Source of the DNA: Faecalibacterium sp. I3-3-89
GTDB lineage: Bacteria > Bacillota > Clostridia > Oscillospirales > Ruminococcaceae
Direction of reading: 5' to 3'
DNA: 64,000 nucleotides
NCBI RefSeq assembly: GCF_023347275.1
Contig: NZ_CP094468.1
Span: forward strand, 930,001-994,000
In this document: in pieces, positions 63,955-64,000 of the stretch
Numbering within the stretch: position 1 is the stretch's first letter
Layout: every line of letters begins with the position of its first letter
The notes under the pieces: model-generated
Told to the model about the DNA's origin: nothing
What the model saw: the letters and a program-made list of their open reading frames with translations, nothing else
Databases searched by the model: none
Made by a program: the position numbers and the translations under genes

Positions 63955-64000
63955 ATTATCGCTACCGCTGGAAAGTCGAAGGAACTGGAGATCAACGGTC
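63955..64000 (+). CDS. infC: Translation initiation factor IF-3, start only
   Basis: GGAGG (63943-63947) is followed after 7 nt by ATT, the rare start codon that infC keeps in most bacteria for autoregulation. The frame reads (M)IATAGKSKELEING and runs off the window. ELEING fits the first beta-strand of IF-3 (xINxQIR). Only 15 codons are present, so identity rests on the leader, the start codon and this stretch. ATC 63958 is an alternative start. Confidence 0.6.
   Translation, partial: MIATAGKSKELEING

Overview
The window is GC-rich chromosomal DNA from a Gram-positive gut-type anaerobe of the class Clostridia. The best guess is the Faecalibacterium / Gemmiger / Subdoligranulum part of the Oscillospiraceae. 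This rests on a single-chain clostridial FGAM synthase, AddAB instead of RecBCD, type I and type III glutamine synthetases beside an ANTAR regulator, SpoIIR, PucR-type and MATE proteins, and low-GC promoters of the TTGACA-17-TATAAT kind set in GC-rich coding sequence. The genus is an inference from memory of gene content, not a measured match. No rRNA, phage, insertion sequence with a transposase, or CRISPR array is visible.

Layout. 1-7 kb: purine synthesis (purD end, purL, purB) and an RsuA-type pseudouridine synthase. 7-14 kb: a PucR-family regulator, then ftsE-ftsX-M23 hydrolase activator-small membrane ORF-CtpA protease-rsmA, a cell-wall remodelling operon, then tRNA-Thr(UGU). 14-20 kb: AEC transporter, a Tat-type phosphate-binding-like lipoprotein, a large lipoprotein, a MATE pump, and a ricin-type lectin fused to a histone-H1-like tail. 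20-28 kb (minus strand): GSIII, GSI, ANTAR response regulator and CTP synthase form a glutamine-centred block, followed by an RlmI-like methyltransferase. 28-38 kb: CYTH protein, rhomboid protease, an MMPL exporter translationally coupled to a leader ORF and followed by a 1261-residue GLUG-repeat surface protein, patatin, xpt. 38-45 kb: a division/wall cluster (PBP, ftsW, murA, ftsZ, coiled-coil protein). 45-50 kb: HD hydrolase, PC4-like protein, peptidoglycan-binding protein, spoIIR, UPF0210 and ACT proteins. 50-56 kb: Lrp regulator, aminotransferase, ispE, DUF378, DUF1292, cyclophilin, ruvX. 56-64 kb: addB-addA and the start of infC behind an attenuator leader.

The most interesting content is between genes. 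Between ftsW and murA lies a compact locus built exactly like the Fst/par type I toxin-antitoxin system: a 33-residue hydrophobic toxin on the minus strand and a convergent ~85-nt antisense RNA on the plus strand. The two share a bidirectional terminator, and a 32-nt direct repeat puts the antisense over the toxin ribosome-binding site and start codon. Two decayed copies follow. At 47.8-48.2 kb the toxin ORF is replaced in the middle by a palindromic repeat while the antisense gene is intact. At 52.9-53.1 kb the toxin is frameshifted.

Three families of short palindromic repeats (called A, B and C here) fill many gaps. C is nested inside A twice and inside the toxin relic once. The ends of A and B supply or overlap the stop codons of four genes. 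Other points of interest are Shine-Dalgarno sequences buried in terminator-like hairpins in front of three genes, mirror-image promoters between ruvX and addB, and a non-AUG infC start.
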